NCBI GenBank assembly: GCA_003150235.1
Contig: QAMW01000026.1
Coordinates: 1 to 38,152, forward strand
Length of the DNA: 38,152 nucleotides
Direction of reading: 5' to 3'
Source of the DNA: Bacteroidales bacterium
GTDB lineage: Bacteria > Bacteroidota > Bacteroidia > Bacteroidales > Muribaculaceae
A program made the position numbers and the translations under genes. The notes under the pieces were generated by a model that had not been told where the DNA came from, ran no database searches, and saw only the letters and a list, made by a program, of their open reading frames with translations. This document shows positions 8,018 to 15,764 of the stretch, piece by piece. Each line of letters opens with the position of its first letter. The first letter of the stretch is position 1.

Positions 8018-10894
8018 ATGCCGATAAAAATAAGCAAAGTAGCAAAAGACCTCAACATCGCATTGCCGACCGTCATCGATTTCCTGCAATCGAAGGGCAT
8101 AAATGTCGATATGAACCCTAACACACGTATCGACGACAATGCCTATAATATGTTGGTGGCACAATATGGCAATGACAAGGTACCGGCAAAGAGTACCGAA
8201 CGTCAGGGCAAGACAACCACACCCTCATCAGCCGAGAAACCGGCGAAACAGGCGGCAGAGTCTCAGACGGCTTCCGAAACCCACGGACCGAGAGTGATAG
8301 GACATATCAATCTCGACCGACATGGCAATCCAATCGCACCTGAGAAGCCCAAGGCTGCCGCTCCGGAGCCTAAACCGCAACCCAAACCGGAACCAAAACC
8401 CGAGCCTAAGCCGCAGCCCAAACCGGAACCGAAGTCCGAACCCAAGCCGCAGCCCAAGCCCGAGCCTAAGCCACAGCCTAAACCCGCGGTTGATACCAAA
8501 GCGCCAGCGACTCCAAAGCCCGCTCCCGCCACGCAGCCCAAGCCTGCGGAGGTCAAGCCCGTCACGTCTAAACCGGCGGAAGTAAAACCGGCGGAAAAGC
8601 CTGCTGTACCGGCTCCGGAAAAGAAAGAAGAGGAAATTTTCACGACCGGCCCCGTAACCGGCGGTCCGCAGCTTAATGTAATCGGCAAGATTGACCTCTC
8701 GGCAATCAACCAGTCGACGCGTCCCAAGAAAAAGAGCAAGGAAGAGCGTCGCAACGAGCGCATAGCCAAGAGCAACCAGGCTGCCGCAGGAGCGACTTCA
8801 CAACAGGGCGACCGCAAAAAGCGCCGCCGTATCGGCAAGGAAAAGGTCGACATTGAGAAGACATCCAATCAGCAGCCCGTACAGCGCGGCGGTGAAGGTG
8901 GTGGTAAAAACAATAACAACGCATCGCAGTCGCGCCATGACAGAGGCAAAGGCAAAGAGCGCAACAAGCGCCCTGTCCACACCGAGGTCAGCGAGGAAGA
9001 TGTTCAGAAGCAGGTAAAAGAGACACTTGCGCGCCTTATAAACAAAGACAAGGGTCAGAAAAAAGGCGTCAAGTGGCGTAAGGAGAAACGCGAGGCGTTC
9101 CAGTCGCGTGAACGCGAGGCTGCCGAGATGGAAGCAGCCGAGAGCAAGGTGCTTAAGCTCACCGAGTTCGTTACTGCCAACGACCTTGCCGTAATGATGG
9201 ATGTACCCATCAACAACGTCATCGCCACCTGTATGAATCTCGGCGTTATGGTGTCTATCAACCAGCGTCTTGATGCAGAAACTATAAATATCGTGGCTGA
9301 AGAGTTCGGCTACAAGACTGAATATGTTTCGGCAGAAGTTGTCGAAGCGATACACCAGGAGGAAGACAGCGACGATGATCTCGTAAGCCGTCCACCGGTT
9401 GTAACCGTAATGGGTCACGTCGACCACGGTAAGACATCGCTGCTCGACTACATACGCAATGCCAATGTTATCGCCGGCGAGGCAGGAGGTATCACCCAGC
9501 ATATCGGCGCCTACAATGTGAAGCTTGAGGACGGTCGACGAATCACTTTCCTTGACACCCCCGGTCATGAGGCGTTCACCGCCATGCGAGCACGTGGTGC
9601 AAAGGTCACCGACCTTGTAATCATCATCGTCGCTGCCGATGACAATGTGATGCCACAGACCGTCGAGGCAATAAACCACGCTTCGGCAGCCGGTGTGCCC
9701 ATCGTGTTTGCAATCAACAAGATTGATAAACCGACAGCTAATCCCGACAAAATCAAGGAAGAGCTTGCGGCAATGAACTACCTTGTAGAGGACTGGGGTG
9801 GAAAATACCAGTCGCAGGATATCTCGGCTAAAAAAGGAATCGGTGTCAACGAACTTATGGAGAAGGTGCTTCTCGAAGCCGAGATGCTAGACCTCAAGGC
9901 AAATCCTAATCGCTCCGCCACCGGTTCTATTATCGAGTCGTCGCTTGACAAGGGACGTGGTTATGTGGCAAACATCCTCGTTCAGAACGGTACACTTCAT
10001 GTAGGCGATATCATACTTGCCGGTACTCACTACGGTAAAATCAAGGCTATGTTCAACGAGCGTAACCAGCGCATACAGGAAGCAGGTCCTGCTACTCCGG
10101 CACTTATCCTCGGACTGAACGGCGCGCCCACCGCAGGCGATACATTTAATGTAATGGAAACCGAACAGGAAGCCCGCGAAATCGCTACCAAACGCGAACA
10201 GTTGCAGCGAGAACTCGGACTCCGCACCAACAAGCGCACAACCCTCGAAGAAATCGGTCGTCGACGTGCCATCGGAAACTTCCATGAACTCAATATCATC
10301 GTCAAAGGTGATGTCGACGGTTCTATCGAGGCGCTTTCCGACTCGCTTATCAAACTATCGACCGAGGAAGTGCAGGTCAACGTGCTACACAAGGCTGTCG
10401 GAGCTATCTCCGAAAGCGATGTCACCCTTGCCGCTGCATCCGATGCCATCATCATCGGCTTCCAGGTGCGCCCCTCGCAGGCAGCACGTCGTGCCGCCGA
10501 GCGTGAGGGTGTCGAGATTCGACTCTACTCTGTCATCTATCAGGCAATAGAGGAAGTCAAAGACGCAATGGCAGGTATGCTTGCCCCGGAATTCAAGGAA
10601 GAGGTGGTCGGAACGGCAGAAGTACTCCAGACCTACCACATCTCGAAAGTCGGCACTATCGCCGGAGCCATCGTGCGCGAAGGCAAAATCAAGCGTTCGT
10701 GCAAGGTACGCCTTATACGCGACGGCATCGTGCGTTATACCGGCGACCTCGGTTCGCTCAAGCGTTTCAAGGATGATGTCAAGGAAGTGCTCACAGGCTA
10801 TGACTGCGGTCTCAGTATCACGGGCTACAACGACCTTCAGGAAGGCGACCTCATCGAGGCATTCGAGCAGGTTGAAGTCAAGAAGCAACTCTAA
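8018..10894 (+). CDS. infB: Translation initiation factor IF-2
   Basis: IF-2 is the GTPase that places initiator tRNA on the 30S subunit and promotes subunit joining. The 958-residue protein has an N-terminal IF2_N fold (1-55), a disordered Pro/Lys/Glu-rich linker (about 110-165) built of PKPEPKPQ-like repeats, a basic segment, a second IF2_N-like domain (about 385-435) and the G domain with G1 GHVDHGKT (about 465-472), G3 DTPGHEAF, G4 NKIDKP and G5 SAKKG. Domains II, III and the fMet-tRNA-binding C domain follow to the end. The long repetitive linker is what makes it longer than E. coli IF-2. It is third in the operon, 29 nt after nusA. Confidence 0.97.
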   Translation: MPIKISKVAKDLNIALPTVIDFLQSKGINVDMNPNTRIDDNAYNMLVAQYGNDKVPAKSTERQGKTTTPSSAEKPAKQAAESQTASETHGPRVIGHINLDRHGNPIAPEKPKAAAPEPKPQPKPEPKPEPKPQPKPEPKSEPKPQPKPEPKPQPKPAVDTKAPATPKPAPATQPKPAEVKPVTSKPAEVKPAEKPAVPAPEKKEEEIFTTGPVTGGPQLNVIGKIDLSAINQSTRPKKKSKEERRNERIAKSNQAAAGATSQQGDRKKRRRIGKEKVDIEKTSNQQPVQRGGEGGGKNNNNASQSRHDRGKGKERNKRPVHTEVSEEDVQKQVKETLARLINKDKGQKKGVKWRKEKREAFQSREREAAEMEAAESKVLKLTEFVTANDLAVMMDVPINNVIATCMNLGVMVSINQRLDAETINIVAEEFGYKTEYVSAEVVEAIHQEEDSDDDLVSRPPVVTVMGHVDHGKTSLLDYIRNANVIAGEAGGITQHIGAYNVKLEDGRRITFLDTPGHEAFTAMRARGAKVTDLVIIIVAADDNVMPQTVEAINHASAAGVPIVFAINKIDKPTANPDKIKEELAAMNYLVEDWGGKYQSQDISAKKGIGVNELMEKVLLEAEMLDLKANPNRSATGSIIESSLDKGRGYVANILVQNGTLHVGDIILAGTHYGKIKAMFNERNQRIQEAGPATPALILGLNGAPTAGDTFNVMETEQEAREIATKREQLQRELGLRTNKRTTLEEIGRRRAIGNFHELNIIVKGDVDGSIEALSDSLIKLSTEEVQVNVLHKAVGAISESDVTLAAASDAIIIGFQVRPSQAARRAAEREGVEIRLYSVIYQAIEEVKDAMAGMLAPEFKEEVVGTAEVLQTYHISKVGTIAGAIVREGKIKRSCKVRLIRDGIVRYTGDLGSLKRFKDDVKEVLTGYDCGLSITGYNDLQEGDLIEAFEQVEVKKQL
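8365..8490 (+). repeat. PKPEPKPQ-type tandem repeat inside infB
   Basis: An in-frame run of six- to twelve-base units encoding alternating Pro-Lys-Pro-Glu and Pro-Lys-Pro-Gln in the disordered linker of IF-2. Unit copies differ mainly at third positions. Such runs can change length by slippage without altering frame. Confidence 0.7.
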
Positions 10895-10915
10895 TCCGAC
10901 AATGACTGCATAGCC

Positions 10916-11392
10916 ATGACAATGGCTTACATAAATATCGGCTCTAATCAGGGCGACCGCAAGGCTCACATCGACCGTGCGGTCGCTCTGATTTCCCTTT
11001 TAGCCGGTAGCAATCTCCGTTGCTCCGACTATTTTGAAAGTAAACCCTGGGGCTACGATTCCACCTCCCCTTATCTGAATCTCGGAGTTGCATTCCCTAC
11101 AACCATTCCTCCGGAAGAGCTACTCGACAGATTATTGGCGATACAAAATTCCATATCACCCCAATCCCATCGCGATGCGGCAGGCAACTACGTAGACCGC
11201 ATCATCGACATAGACCTCATCGCAATGGATTCACTGATTGTCAATACACCACGTCTCACACTCCCCCATCCACGTATGCACCTCCGCGACTTCGTGCTCA
11301 TCCCCATGTCGCAGCTCGCACCCGACTGGCTCCACCCACTCCTTCACCTAACCCCCTCACAGCTACTCGACAACTGTGCTCGCTTCAGCTGA
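10916..11392 (+). CDS. folK: 2-amino-4-hydroxy-6-hydroxymethyldihydropteridine pyrophosphokinase
   Basis: HPPK transfers pyrophosphate from ATP to 6-hydroxymethyl-7,8-dihydropterin in folate synthesis. The 158-residue protein shows the family pattern: YINIGSNQGDR at the N terminus, SDYFESKPWGY, NLGVAFPT, then DRIIDIDLIAMDS with the Mg-binding Asp pair and LPHPRMHLRDFVLIPM. The start is ambiguous between ATG 10916 and ATG 10922; the second gives the more family-like MAYINIGSN beginning. It lies 21-27 nt after infB and probably belongs to the same transcript. Its stop codon falls inside a 16-bp palindrome that may end the operon. Confidence 0.93.
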   Translation: MTMAYINIGSNQGDRKAHIDRAVALISLLAGSNLRCSDYFESKPWGYDSTSPYLNLGVAFPTTIPPEELLDRLLAIQNSISPQSHRDAAGNYVDRIIDIDLIAMDSLIVNTPRLTLPHPRMHLRDFVLIPMSQLAPDWLHPLLHLTPSQLLDNCARFS

Positions 11393-11396
11393 AGCG
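11381..11396 (+). terminator. Palindrome over the folK stop codon, possible terminator
   Basis: CGCTTCAGCTGAAGCG is a perfect 16-bp palindrome that can fold into a 6-bp stem with a 4-nt loop. AAAATTTCCCATTT follows, which is not a clean T tract. It may be a weak terminator of the rimP-folK operon. Confidence 0.35.
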
Positions 11397-11437
11397 AAAA
11401 TTTCCCATTTGTACATCGAAAAGGCTTCAGGCAATAG

Positions 11438-11445
11438 TATCTTTG
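11438..11445 (+). promoter_or_regulatory. Candidate -7 box for the M15 peptidase gene
   Basis: TATCTTTG at 11438-11445 is a perfect -7 box 29 nt before the ATG. The nearest TTTG (11408-11411) is 26 bp away, too far for an ideal -33 box, so promoter strength is uncertain. Confidence 0.45.
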
Positions 11446-11473
11446 CACCATAAACCGTTTAATACTATACGCC

Positions 11474-11908
11474 ATGAAAACATCTGATCTTGTCGTTGCC
11501 GCAACAATCGCTACAGTCGAGGCGGCAACCCCCGTAAGGGCAAAGGAAGCATTGAGTCATTTCACCATAAATGAACTAACAAGAAGCGCCACGGCACGGC
11601 GATTCGGCATAGACAACACGCCGCCACAATGGGCAATCAGCAATCTGTCGCGTCTTGTCGACACAGTGCTTGACCCGGCGCGTGAACTGCTCGGCGCACC
11701 TATTTATGTAAACAGTGGATATCGCTGTGAAAAACTCAACAAGGCTGTTGGCGGCGTACCGCGCTCATACCATCTCGCAGGCAGAGCCGCCGACCTGACA
11801 ACAGGCACAATAGAAGGAAACCGTCGCCTCTACCAAATCCTAAAGACTCTCCCCCACACAGAACTAATCTGGGAACGTGGAGGGACCTGGATTCACGTCG
11901 CTTACTGA
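11474..11908 (+). CDS. M15-family D-Ala-D-Ala carboxypeptidase-like peptidase
   Basis: A 144-residue protein of the small M15 peptidase group (Peptidase_M15_3-like), which cuts peptidoglycan stem peptides using zinc. NSGYRCEKLNKAVGG (80-94) and the zinc motif SYHLAGRAADL (His100, Asp107) are intact, and the last ligand is His141 in WIHVAY. The fold begins at HFTINELTRS. The N-terminal 25 residues are moderately hydrophobic but lack a convincing signal peptide. Such stand-alone peptidases are common in Bacteroidales prophages and elements as endolysin-like genes, but no phage genes are near it here. It ends 15 bp before the left arm of the putative invertible segment. Confidence 0.85.
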   Translation: MKTSDLVVAATIATVEAATPVRAKEALSHFTINELTRSATARRFGIDNTPPQWAISNLSRLVDTVLDPARELLGAPIYVNSGYRCEKLNKAVGGVPRSYHLAGRAADLTTGTIEGNRRLYQILKTLPHTELIWERGGTWIHVAY

Positions 11909-11923
11909 CAGCGAGGGCTAATC

Positions 11924-11945
11924 ATCTCTCGGCAAGAGAGCATTA
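11924..11945 (+). repeat. Left arm of a perfect 22-bp inverted repeat
   Basis: The 22 bases at 11924-11945 are the exact reverse complement of 12468-12489; the match stops abruptly on both sides. The core CTCTCGGCAAGAGAG is itself a small inverted repeat (5-bp arms). Copy A of the dispersed repeat, which resembles DNA within the enclosed segment, has no such arms, so they are not part of that repeat family. Confidence 0.9.
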
Positions 11946-11953
11946 TTCTGCGA

Positions 11954-11984
11954 CAAATTTATGATATTTGCCTGATAAATACAA
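11954..11984 (-). promoter_or_regulatory. Leftward promoter inside the putative inverton
   Basis: On the minus strand TTG (11984-11982), a 20-bp spacer and TAAATTTG (11961-11954) match the Bacteroidales consensus. Transcription would start near 11947, next to the left inverted-repeat arm, and run antisense into the end of the M15 peptidase gene. No gene lies on the minus strand for it to serve in the present orientation. Confidence 0.65.
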
Positions 11985-12050
11985 TTTTTGTTGCAATTTT
12001 TTGAAAATCTGCGTTCTTTGTTACACAGTTTTTCAATAACTGCTCCGAAA

Positions 12051-12317
12051 AATCCCCGTCGAGGGGATTCATCCTGTTATCCGCGGGTAATGCCGGAGGT
12101 ATACCCGTGGCTCAATTCTCTCTCCTTGGTTCAACCCCAGAGTGGGTTGCATAGCCGCTTGATTAGCATATATTTATGCAACCCGTTTCAGGGTTGCGTC
12201 ATTGTGGGGGCATCGCTCTCCACGGGTGCCCCATCCGGGGCTACCCGCGGTTACTGCCATCTTGCCCTTTCAGGGCAAAATTCTTAAGTTAGTGACATTG
12301 AGTGGAAGCTCGCCCGC
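12051..12317 (+). repeat. Dispersed structured repeat, copy B
   Basis: Counterpart of copy A (242-507) in the opposite orientation and nearly the same length. The hairpins in order are AATCCCC/GGGGATT (12051-12069), CGGGTA..TACCCG, CAACCC/GGGTTG, GCAACCCGTTTCAGGGTTG (identical in both copies) and TTGCCC/GGGCAA. Like copy A it follows a gene in the sense direction (M15 peptidase, stop at 11908). It lies wholly inside the putative inverton. Confidence 0.85.
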
Positions 12318-12467
12318 ACCCCGGAAGTCAATATGTAAGTATTACCTTGTATTGTCAGTGTAGGGCAGTCACACAATTTTCGTATAAACAATTAGAAGTA
12401 GTTAAAAGTGCCGGGATGTTTTGCAAAGGAAATTAATGGTAGCTGTGTATCAAGGTGTTGCCGCCTG

Positions 12468-12489
12468 TAATGCTCTCTTGCCGAGAGAT
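12468..12489 (-). repeat. Right arm of the perfect 22-bp inverted repeat
   Basis: Exact reverse complement of 11924-11945. It lies 39 bp before the start codon of the lipoprotein gene at 12529, so in the inverted state it would be in the leader of that transcript and could form the small CTCTC/GAGAG hairpin. Confidence 0.9.
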
Positions 12490-12528
12490 ACTAAACACTA
12501 CATCACACTTAAACCAGATTTTTTTGCA

Positions 12529-13161
12529 ATGAAACGATTAATTTTGCCGGTGATTATAGGTCTCCTATTTTCACTCACCACCGTATCTTGCGGCTCAAAC
12601 AAGGTCGCAAAAGCATCCTATCCCGAATATACCGCAAAGGGTAATACAGGCACCCGCACAGTCACAAAAGTCAAGGAAGAAATTGACGAGTGCGAGCAGG
12701 AAGCTCTTAACGCACCCGCCGGTGAATTGCGCGCCTATGCGTCGGCAGTCGACGAGGACCGTGATTTCGCCCGTCAGCAGGCAGTCCTCTTCGCAAAGGC
12801 TAATCTTGTCGACCAGATTGAGTCGCTTGTGCTCAACGTCATGAAAGGCTATCGCGGTAAAATCAAGGCTAACGGCAAGTCAAGCAGCGAGGCTGATATC
12901 CGCCAGGATGCAGGGTCGATGGCTGAACGCGTTGTAGAGAACTGCCGCATAATCTGCTCCAACCGCTACCGCATGTCGGATGGCACATACGAGTGTGTCG
13001 TATGTATCAGCGTTCCCTCCGACAATGCCGAGAAGGTTGCTGGTGCCACAGCATTGTCCGACGATGAACGACTTGGCGTAGAGTTTCACGAGCAGGAGTT
13101 CCGCAACTCTTACCGCGAAGAGCTTGAACGCTTCCGTGAAATGCAGAAAGAGCGCAAATAA
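12529..13161 (+). CDS. LPP20-like outer-membrane lipoprotein
   Basis: A 210-residue lipoprotein. The ATG at 12529 is chosen because MKRLILPVIIGLLFSLTTVS and the lipobox Cys21 follow directly; an upstream in-frame TTG at 12421 would bury this signal and start outside the inverted-repeat arm. Residues about 60-180 (AVDEDRDFARQQAVLFAKANL to VCISVP) resemble the LPP20/FlgO-FlgP type domain found in envelope lipoproteins, with a charged helical tail. Cys21 is followed by GSNK rather than an acidic export signal, which suggests it faces the periplasm. Function is unknown. It is the first gene after the putative invertible promoter; no promoter reads into it as assembled. Confidence 0.75.
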   Translation: MKRLILPVIIGLLFSLTTVSCGSNKVAKASYPEYTAKGNTGTRTVTKVKEEIDECEQEALNAPAGELRAYASAVDEDRDFARQQAVLFAKANLVDQIESLVLNVMKGYRGKIKANGKSSSEADIRQDAGSMAERVVENCRIICSNRYRMSDGTYECVVCISVPSDNAEKVAGATALSDDERLGVEFHEQEFRNSYREELERFREMQKERK

Positions 13162-13182
13162 TCCTGAATAAAAGAGTCACTT

Positions 13183-14058
13183 ATGTTATCCAGGATTATA
13201 CTGTCACTGATTCTTTTGCTTTCCATCGCGGGGAGTGCCGGCGCTAAAGAGAAGTCCGACAATATGAAACCGCGTTGGATGACCTCATCGCTGCCCAAGC
13301 CCAAGAGTCCAGGTTATATATTCATATCGGCGCAGGGTACAGGTTCGTCACTTGAGGAAGCACGTCAGAGAGCGCTTGTCAACCTCACCACAAAGCTTGA
13401 GCATGAGCGCGGACTGGTGATAAACAGTTCCGTAAAAATCGACAAGGAGGCATCGCGCATAGCGGGCAGCCGCTCATCGGTCAGCCGTCAGCAGTTTCAG
13501 ATGGAATGTACCGAGCGTGGCAAGGAAATCACCCTCACCTGCCGTGTAATCGATGAATACTGGGAGGCAAGCCACGGTCATTATACAGTGACTGAGCTTT
13601 ACACCGTCAACGACAACAAGCAGCCCGGCGAAGGCAGCTATAACGACGATATCCGGCTTACCACCTCCTATGGAGCCGCCCCGGTGTTTTATTCTCTAAT
13701 ACCCGGTGTCGGTCAGTTCACAAAAGGCAGCTATGTGAAAGGCGGTCTTATGCTCGGCGGAACAGCCGTCGGTGCGGCGGCAATCATCCTTTGCGAGAAT
13801 CAGCGCGCCGACTACGCGAAAAAGATGCGCGAGAAACCGCAGCACTTCGACTTCTACCGCAATAAGAAATCAAAGTGGGAAACCGGGCGCAATGTGGCTA
13901 TCGGCGTGACGGCAGCCCTATACGTCTATAACCTTATCGATGCCGCCGTCGCTCCGGGTCGCCGACGCGTTGTGGTCAAAAATCGCAGCTACAATTATTC
14001 CCTTACCCCCGTCATATACGAAAACGGCGCAGGCGTAGGTCTCGCCTTCAACTTCTAA
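13183..14058 (+). CDS. Exported LPP20-like protein with C-terminal DUF5683-like membrane region
   Basis: A 291-residue protein with a signal peptide cleaved about residue 21 (after AGSAGA). Residues 40-130 (YIFISAQGTGSSLEEARQRA onward) resemble the same LPP20-type fold as the preceding protein. The second half has SLIPGVGQFTKGSYVKGG, a glycine-rich hydrophobic stretch (about 187-205) and another hydrophobic segment (about 247-265), a pattern seen in DUF5683-like proteins of Bacteroidota (GxGQ, KG..). It starts 21 nt after the lipoprotein gene, so they form an operon and may be partners. Function unknown. Confidence 0.7.
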   Translation: MLSRIILSLILLLSIAGSAGAKEKSDNMKPRWMTSSLPKPKSPGYIFISAQGTGSSLEEARQRALVNLTTKLEHERGLVINSSVKIDKEASRIAGSRSSVSRQQFQMECTERGKEITLTCRVIDEYWEASHGHYTVTELYTVNDNKQPGEGSYNDDIRLTTSYGAAPVFYSLIPGVGQFTKGSYVKGGLMLGGTAVGAAAIILCENQRADYAKKMREKPQHFDFYRNKKSKWETGRNVAIGVTAALYVYNLIDAAVAPGRRRVVVKNRSYNYSLTPVIYENGAGVGLAFNF

Positions 14059-14098
14059 AACCCTATTTCTTACAAATATAAACCAACCCAATCAATCT

Positions 14099-15742
14099 AT
14101 GATTAAATTTATCAAAATGCTGTCATTTGCATTGTTTATGGCAGTATCTTTCATTTCTTGTTCAGAGGAACCCGAAGATTCAACAGGAAGCATCACAGGG
14201 TATGTTACAGAACGGAACAATGGCACCGAACCGCTTTCAGGTGTAACAGTTACGATTTCATCCACTGGTCAAAGTGCCACCACAGGAAATGACGGGCACT
14301 ATATGTTCGCTAATTTGCAACCTGGCAATTATTCCCTCCAATTTTCAAAAAGCGGTTACACTACTACTACCAGAAATGTATTAGTGGTTGCCGGTGTTGA
14401 GTTCAAAGCCGATGTACAACTTGAAAGGCGCAATGAGACTGCGGAAATAACCATCAATCCGTCATCACTAAATTTTGGAACTACACAAACTGATATGAGT
14501 GTTACAATCCGAAACAATGGGAATGCCACTGCTGAATGGTCAATCGATCTCGGTAATAATCCTTGGCTTTCCGCATCACAACTCGGAGGATCTATTCAAG
14601 CTAACCGCACACAGAGCATCACATTTTCAGTAGACCGTAATTATCTTTCTGAGATTCGCACTGTGGTTGTAAATCTCCAGGCATTTGGTAACTCGTATCC
14701 TATCACTATTTCTTGTGCACCACGCAATACCGCAAGCAACATGATTATTGAGCCCTCTGTACTTAACTTTGGATCAGAAGCAACTCAACAAACATTTACC
14801 ATACGCAATACAGGTACATCTGTACTCACTTGGCATGCGTCCGGCATAACCAATCCGGCTCTATCCCTTTCTGCGACTCAGGGAACCGTTGCAGGTGGTG
14901 GTAATACTGTTGTTATCGCAACGATTGACCGCTCGTTAATTTCAGGAGAAACAATTTCTACATTCGTTATCTCAGACGGTGTCAAAGATGAAACAATTAC
15001 TGTTAACATAAACAAGAATCCTGACACTAATCCTGATGACCCCCAGAATCCTGGTGGTATAGTAGTTAAAACCGGATTATTGGTTTATTTCCCGTTCAAT
15101 GGTAATTTCGATGACATTAGTGGGAATGACGTTTATGGGTACGGTTCTCCTGAGCCGACATTTGCCGATGATGGTGTTGTATCCGGAACAAAAGCTGCTA
15201 AATTTTCCAAGACTGAGCAGTCGTCATTCATAGTCAGTGACGGACTTGTTGATTCACGTTCTATGAGCATTTGTTTTTGGGCAAAAGGAATTAGCGAAGG
15301 AAATATTTTCTATGTGACTTCATCCAACAAAAATGATGGCGGTGAAGAAATGATGTCTTTTACATATAGAGATGGGCACTTGAAATATGTGATTTCAAGA
15401 TATTACAATCATTATGGATTCAGTAATGCCGGCAATTTTTCCCATGCGTCTATTGAAGATGACAAATGGCATCATATCTCCCTTGTATCAGATTTCAATA
15501 AAACGTCTTATGGCAACGCAACCACCCTTCTCTATATTGACGGACGTTTAATGGATACTATAACGGAATCTATAAATCCATTTAGTGAAGGAGAGCCAAG
15601 CAATGCACATTATGGAACTGGGACAAAATTCATACTCGGCGGTAAGAATGTTCCCAACATGCAAATTGCAAATCTTAGAGTTTACGATGCACGTCTGTTA
15701 AGTGCGCAAGAAATCAAGGAGATTTACAACGCACAGCAGTAA
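14099..15742 (+). CDS. Surface lipoprotein with CarboxypepD-reg, two BACON-like and a LamG domain
   Basis: A 547-residue lipoprotein: signal to Cys21, then SEEPED, which matches the acidic lipoprotein export signal that sends Bacteroidota lipoproteins to the cell surface. Domains in order: a carboxypeptidase-regulatory-like beta sandwich (about 30-113, GSITGYVTERNNGTEPLSGV), two BACON/ASH-type Ig folds (about 115-205 and 213-302, each opening I.PS.LNFG), a linker with DPQNPGG, and a concanavalin-like LamG domain (about 320-547, LLVYFPFNGNFDDISGND). This is the build of a glycan- or host-binding adhesin; no catalytic residues are evident. Its base composition is visibly more AT-rich than the flanking genes, hinting at transfer or relaxed selection. 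It lies 40 nt after the previous gene and shares its control. Confidence 0.85.
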   Translation: MIKFIKMLSFALFMAVSFISCSEEPEDSTGSITGYVTERNNGTEPLSGVTVTISSTGQSATTGNDGHYMFANLQPGNYSLQFSKSGYTTTTRNVLVVAGVEFKADVQLERRNETAEITINPSSLNFGTTQTDMSVTIRNNGNATAEWSIDLGNNPWLSASQLGGSIQANRTQSITFSVDRNYLSEIRTVVVNLQAFGNSYPITISCAPRNTASNMIIEPSVLNFGSEATQQTFTIRNTGTSVLTWHASGITNPALSLSATQGTVAGGGNTVVIATIDRSLISGETISTFVISDGVKDETITVNINKNPDTNPDDPQNPGGIVVKTGLLVYFPFNGNFDDISGNDVYGYGSPEPTFADDGVVSGTKAAKFSKTEQSSFIVSDGLVDSRSMSICFWAKGISEGNIFYVTSSNKNDGGEEMMSFTYRDGHLKYVISRYYNHYGFSNAGNFSHASIEDDKWHHISLVSDFNKTSYGNATTLLYIDGRLMDTITESINPFSEGEPSNAHYGTGTKFILGGKNVPNMQIANLRVYDARLLSAQEIKEIYNAQQ

Positions 15743-15764
15743 TCCCCTCCGATCTCACCCATAT

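Larger units (their letters stand above)
11946..12467. other. Putative invertible segment (inverton) between the 22-bp arms
   Basis: 522 bp enclosed by perfect inverted repeats. It holds a consensus promoter adjacent to the left arm and pointing left, the 267-bp hairpin repeat copy B, and about 150 bp of AT-richer DNA on the right with no TAnnTTTG box reading right. Inversion would carry the promoter to 12429-12459 on the + strand, reading into the gene at 12529. No recombinase gene is in the window; in Bacteroidales such switches are often worked by an enzyme encoded elsewhere. The arrangement is seen directly, while actual inversion is inference. Confidence 0.65.

Noticed and set aside
8263..8868. 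A 201-codon minus-strand frame rich in Gly-Leu-Gly-Cys repeats
   Set aside because: It is the antisense reading of the PKPEPKPQ linker of IF-2; the sense gene is unmistakable.
11474..11908. The M15 peptidase as evidence of a prophage
   Set aside because: No capsid, tail, integrase or holin gene is near it, and its neighbours are housekeeping and envelope genes.
11924..12489. Reading the 22-bp inverted repeats as ends of a miniature transposon carrying copy B
   Set aside because: Copy A has no such ends, the arms lie 105 and 150 bp away from copy B, and no clean target duplication flanks them. A CTAA on both sides is offset unequally. It is kept only as a weaker alternative to an invertible promoter.
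12421..12528. Upstream extension of the lipoprotein gene to a TTG at 12421
   Set aside because: It would cross the right inverted-repeat arm and bury a complete lipoprotein signal peptide that begins at ATG 12529.
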